Assembly: GCA_961205875.1 (NCBI GenBank)
Contig: OY540813.1
Coordinates: forward strand, 21,547,001-21,611,000
Reading direction: 5' to 3'
From: Sialis fuliginosa
Taxonomy: Eukaryota; Arthropoda; Insecta; Megaloptera; Sialidae
Length of the DNA: 64,000 nucleotides
Below are positions 59,843-64,000 of the stretch, piece after piece. Both the position numbers and the translations under genes were made by a program. The notes under the pieces were generated by a model, which made no database searches, was not told the DNA's origin, and saw only the letters and a list, made by a program, of their open reading frames with translations. Positions within the stretch are counted from its first letter, which is position 1. Every line of letters starts with the position of its first letter.

Positions 59843-60115
59843 ATGGCGTGTATAGTTCACCAAATCGCCGGCCGATGGGGTCCGCCGCCGCTGCCCCGGC
59901 CTGTCACGGTGAGTACGCGTGGTATTTTTAAACGCGTTTTATGTTTTCTCCAATTGTTTTTTCGTGTGCGGGAGTTGCAGTCTATTTTCGGCGACGACGT
60001 CGTCTACCGCGATCCCCGCTGTCGAGTTTTAGCGGCGTATTGTGTATTGTGTGCACATGAACACATATGTCGATACCACATCTCTATGCGTGTGTTTGCA
60101 TTTGTAGATTTTTAA
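59843..60115 (+). CDS. Candidate first coding exon(s) of an unidentified host gene
   Basis: A CpG-rich stretch starts with CCATGG at 59841-59846. The frame gives MACIVHQIAGRWGPPP then LPRPVT and runs into a good donor (ACG then GTGAGT) at about 59908. A pyrimidine-rich stretch and GAGTTGCAG acceptor at about 59980 would then give an intron of only ~70 nt. The second exon continues in the same frame with SIFGDDVVYRDPRCRVLAA. The frame is also open straight through to 60115. I do not recognise the protein. It could be a 5' UTR islet that is open by chance. Confidence 0.35.
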   Translation: MACIVHQIAGRWGPPPLPRPVTVSTRGIFKRVLCFLQLFFRVRELQSIFGDDVVYRDPRCRVLAAYCVLCAHEHICRYHISMRVFAFVDF

Positions 60116-61879
60116 CTATCGATCGTAGAAACGATTGCGTAATATTAGTTTCTCAATATTTCATAGACACGTTTAACTCCCCTTTATTGCAGGTATGATC
60201 GATACTCTTTGAAAACAAACAAATATCAAGTGATTGCACATGTAGTGCTTCTCGTGCTAAATTCACCAAAGGGAGTTTATTTATCGAATAATCTTAGTAA
60301 AATTTCGATAAACTATTCTGATAAACTTATATTGGTTATTCATTTTACTAGAAAATATTCATTTGAAACTTTTCTTAATACCTGCCTGGTTATTATCACC
60401 TAAATCTATTTTTTCCGCACGCATACGTCAAAAATTACATATACATATGTATGTATACTATTTAACATACGAGTGTATCAAAAAAACTTTAGGAGGCAAA
60501 ATTCTATAATTTGTATTTTACTACAAAGTTGTAATAAGCTTTTCGTTGTTCTTCAGATATTAAAAAAACAATCCTAGAATACCACCATACTAACTCATGA
60601 TTTTTATATCGGCCAATCTTCAAGTCAGATCCAGTGTGGTTCATGAGTTATATGTATATATGTTATATGCGTGTGGCAAGGATTCATACAGACAGACAGA
60701 CACTAAAAATGTTTCTCTTAACCTTTCTTCTGCTATGATAAATGATCACATAGGTTTCCCTATCCTTTGGATCTATTTATTACTATCAATATGTTTATTT
60801 ACATTTTTATAAATAATGGCTTTTGTAAAATTAATTATGTGAAAAAATTGTAAATCTATGTTTAAATTATACATATTAATATGAACAAATATTATTTTCA
60901 AATCATTATCATTTAACAAATATGGGTATATTTTTCGTATTTACATATAATAAGTGTCTGTAAAGTGATTTTTTAAATTGAATATTCTAAAATCATCTAC
61001 AATAAAAATACATATACAGGGTGTATGCCGGAAAAGGAGTGATTATTGACTTATGTATATTGTTGCAGCTAAAAAATCAGTTAATTAAATGGGCAAAGTA
61101 TCAGTGCTTAATACGGGGTGAATAATGACGGCGTCAAAAAAACATTTGTCTCCGAAGTTTTTTTTTACTGGATTAAATCCAAAAGTTATATCTTATTGTA
61201 TCTCTGAAAGATATTTTTACAAATTAGTAACGATCACTTTTTTTCTTTTTCTGACCCGTATGGTGTCGTGAACTCACTATAATTGGACATTCGTTTTGCA
61301 AGTTAGTCGCCACACTCTTATACTTAGGTAGTGAAGTACTTCTTATTTGAGCAGCTTTTGTTTACAATTATTATAAACTAATATAAACATACATTATTAC
61401 TAACATGCACTCAACAGTGTCGAAATTCCATTGGATATCTGCTGACGCAGATATCCTATTACATATAAAAGCTGCGGACGGGGGCCTATTTATCGCAACT
61501 CAACTGTATTTAAATCAATATTTCTCCGCCCCTGCTCTATAACCTTCTTCTACACCATTAAAATTTTAGTATAGTACCTACGAGTAGAGAATAGGATTAT
61601 TGTCTATAAACTTTATAACAAATATGAAACAGAGTTTAAATCCGATTTCAGCAGGCAAAAAAATCTGCACAGCGAAACGGCAAACAAAATAAAAAATAAA
61701 AAAAACTAGCAGACATGGAACGCGTGCAACAGTTGAAACACATACACACACACATACACATAGAGTATGATAAAATAAGTTTATGTTCATTTCATAACAT
61801 CGAAACGTTGTAGTCTAGAAAAGTAGCAGTGACTTTTATATCATCGGCAGCATTGAGAGTTAGTAAAATAAATTTAAAA
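60116..61879. other. AT-rich spacer, no gene recognised
   Basis: Contains a dispersed repeat near 60640-60780 (GCAAGGATTCATACAGACAG and AATGATCACATAGGTTTCCC; a relative at 36200-36340), a repeat end at 61018 (CAGGGTGTATGCCGGAAAAG) and a CA tract near 61740-61760. Confidence 0.5.
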
Positions 61880-62200
61880 GAAAAATACTACACAACAAAA
61901 CGCAGCAGCATCACGAGCTTCCACAAACAGATTTTCCATCGTCGCAGTCGTTGTCGTTCGACAATAATAATAATAATAGAGTGCGGGTGTGCGTGGACGC
62001 GGTGTGCGCATGCGCTCGTGCGCCGCGGCGACGGCGTCGTCGTCGTCGGGACGTTAGCTGCTGCGGCAGTAGTAGCGCCGTGTGTGTGTGACGTCGAGCA
62101 GCACTCGCTCGGTCAGTCGACTCGCGCCCGCCGTACGATCAAGTGAACGTCCGCGTCGTACCGTTGTGTGTATGTCTGTCAGTCAGCAGCGTTTATGAGT
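61880..62200 (+). promoter_or_regulatory. Strong CpG-rich promoter / 5' UTR candidate
   Basis: The most CpG-dense block in the window (GCGCCGCGGCGACGGCGTCG and neighbours). It contains a palindromic TGCGCATGCGC (62005-62015), matching the NRF-1/erect-wing site found at many animal promoters. A TCAGTC at 62113-62118 matches the insect initiator. A run of short ATG frames follows (for example at 62172), as in a 5' UTR. The 105-codon frame across it (61829-62146) is Arg-, Ala- and Val-rich from CpG repeats and is probably not translated. Expected coding exons would lie beyond the window. Confidence 0.5.
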
Positions 62201-64000
62201 GACATTGTATAACAACCGAATATAATATTGATATGCTGTGTCTTCTCTTCAAGACACACCCGATTCGATTGTTTATCATCTTGCGGTTTTAAAATATTTT
62301 TGTGATATAAATATAAAAGACTTTATTAGACTGTAAAGCCTACATCTATTTACTTTTATTTATCATGTGATACTTATTTTTAATAGAGTGTGGTTTTTAA
62401 TAATAAATGTTTTGTTGTATAACGTTTTGATGACGATATAAACATGTACATTGAAAGTGATGTTAAAATGTGTACTGTAAGGAAGAAATCATATTTTCTG
62501 GATGTTTACTGTTGTTGAAGTTTTTAGTTGATTGTTTGTTTGTTTTTATTTTTTTGGAATCTGTTCGTCAAAAGAAAGAGAATTTTTTCTTTTATACATT
62601 GTTTTTGGAATGAAGGTACTACTTCTTTTATATAATAGAAATCTTTTTGTAGGAAGCAAACATGTGAAGACAAAATTATTATTTATAAATATTTCAAGCC
62701 ATGCCAATTTCTTTTACATGTCCAATTCTCTGAAAATGTAAGAATATGTTATTTTTATTTCTGTAGATTAAAGTAATATGCTAAAATCGTTTGAAGATTT
62801 TGTTTATGTTTATTTTTGACAGATTATTATTTTTGCTGTGACACTATAAAAATTTAATTGATTTTTTCTTTGAAAATGCATTTATATTTCAACTATTTGT
62901 ATTTTATTATATATCTCTGAATGTTTTTGATATCTAAATATGTACTAAAATGAATGTGTTATTTTATCTTAAATGCTGGTCGAATAATTAATTCTTATTT
63001 CAAATATAGTAATAAATAATATAATAAATAAATAAATACTTTACTTGTGAAAAGAGTAAGAACGCAATTAAAATATTTCCTTACTTCAAAAAACTAGTAA
63101 CGAATATTTACCGGAAGACTTGGTAATTAATTTGTATAATATACATATGACTTATACGTGTGTATAATTTTTTCTATGCTATGTTGACATATTTCCTACA
63201 GTTGTAATGTAGTCAACGAAATAAATAAAATGTATCATTTATTATAAATATGATAATAAAATGTATTCGTTAATGAAATAAAACCGATAATTTTAAAAAG
63301 AAATATTATTTTAATAGAAATGAATTCTCTTATTACGAAAAAGATTAGATGTAAAATCTATAACTTAATAACTTTTTTATCGCTAAGTATATTAATATAT
63401 TTTTTATTTTTCAAATTATAAGTGACTAAAATAGTGAAATAAAAAAATAATAATGAAATAAGTATATTAAGTTCATAACAAATATTATTCTTATCATATT
63501 TTATATTCTCCGTCCAAAACAAATATAAATAAACTGTTTAAAAATTCAATATACACAAACACGTATCAACAAATTTCAATTTCCCCGGAAAAAAAACTTA
63601 CGTTCAGTTTGAATTTCAACTCAAAAAATATGTAATACCCTATTGTATATATATATATTGTTGTTACGACCCTTTGCGACCACAGTGTATATGCGTGTGT
63701 GTGTTTGACCCATATGTCATCATGGTCTTATCTTCGCACACCATCTGCAGCTTTTCCTTTGCATTTCTCAACGCCACAAAAGTACACTGAGAAAAAAACT
63801 ATTCAAATAGTTTTACAATTTTACATACAGAGACAAAAAACTAAAAAAAAAGGTTTTGTTCTACTCTATTTGACAAAAATGTATTTAAAGATAATTTATG
63901 TTACGCATATATCTGAATATTGTAATAAAAAATGTTTATACCTAAAAGAATTTTTCAACTATATTTGTATACATATATATATTTTTTTAATTTCTATAAT
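62201..64000. other. AT-rich, probably first-intron DNA; no gene recognised
   Basis: T-rich DNA on the plus strand after the CpG islet, with no coding frame. TG tract near 63690-63705. If the islet is a plus-strand first exon this would be its intron; that is inference. Confidence 0.4.

Noticed and set aside
61829-62146. 105-codon open frame through the CpG islet
   Set aside because: Composition follows CpG and TG repeats (runs of Arg, Ala and Val; IIIII from an AAT repeat). Better explained as promoter/5' UTR.

Overview
The window looks like non-coding, transposon-rich DNA from an insect with a small, AT-rich genome. A sternorrhynchan hemipteran such as an aphid fits best: about 70% A+T, many TAGGTACCTA-like strings, abundant (CA)n and (TATG)n microsatellites, short introns with GTAAGT-type donors, and many short DNA transposons. 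The species call is inference. No host protein-coding gene can be read end to end. What host signal exists is a few CpG- and GC-rich islets that look like promoters or first exons (about 7.7-8.0, 38.8-39.3, 59.8-60.1 and 61.9-62.2 kb), a TATA/initiator pair at 46.4 kb, and a few orphan open frames. The spacing would fit the upstream part of a large gene with long introns, but that is not proven.

The centrepiece is a 9.6-kb CACTA (EnSpm/CMC-type) DNA transposon at 10252-19886. Its ends start CACTGAAAGAATTTT in inverted orientation, inside a field of subterminal repeats. On the minus strand it carries two intact genes. The first is a seven-coding-exon gene whose splice sites I could join into one 518-residue frame with an N-terminal SAM-like domain. 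The second, 31 nt further on, is an intronless 821-residue transposase with two N-terminal C2H2 fingers and a plausible DDE triad. A noncoding leader exon and a candidate promoter lie near the right end, and an AATAAA lies just after the transposase stop. Two unrelated MITEs have inserted in the element, one in the 5' UTR intron and one after the transposase gene, without touching an exon.

Around it lie many short non-autonomous elements whose ends and target-site duplications can be read directly: Harbinger-type (TAA/TTA duplications) at 16.9 and 39.4 kb; hAT-type (8-bp duplications) at 26.65 kb and at 44.7-46.1 kb, where one hAT sits inside another; a hAT family full of CGAGAC motifs with at least six copies or fragments; TA-flanked elements at 8.46, 20.4 and perhaps 37.6 kb; a 4-bp-duplication (Sola-like) element at 54.6 kb; and foldback elements at 35.4 and 58.8 kb. 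The remaining sequence is AT-rich with microsatellites, poly-C tracts and worn dispersed repeats. No tRNA, rRNA or CRISPR was found.
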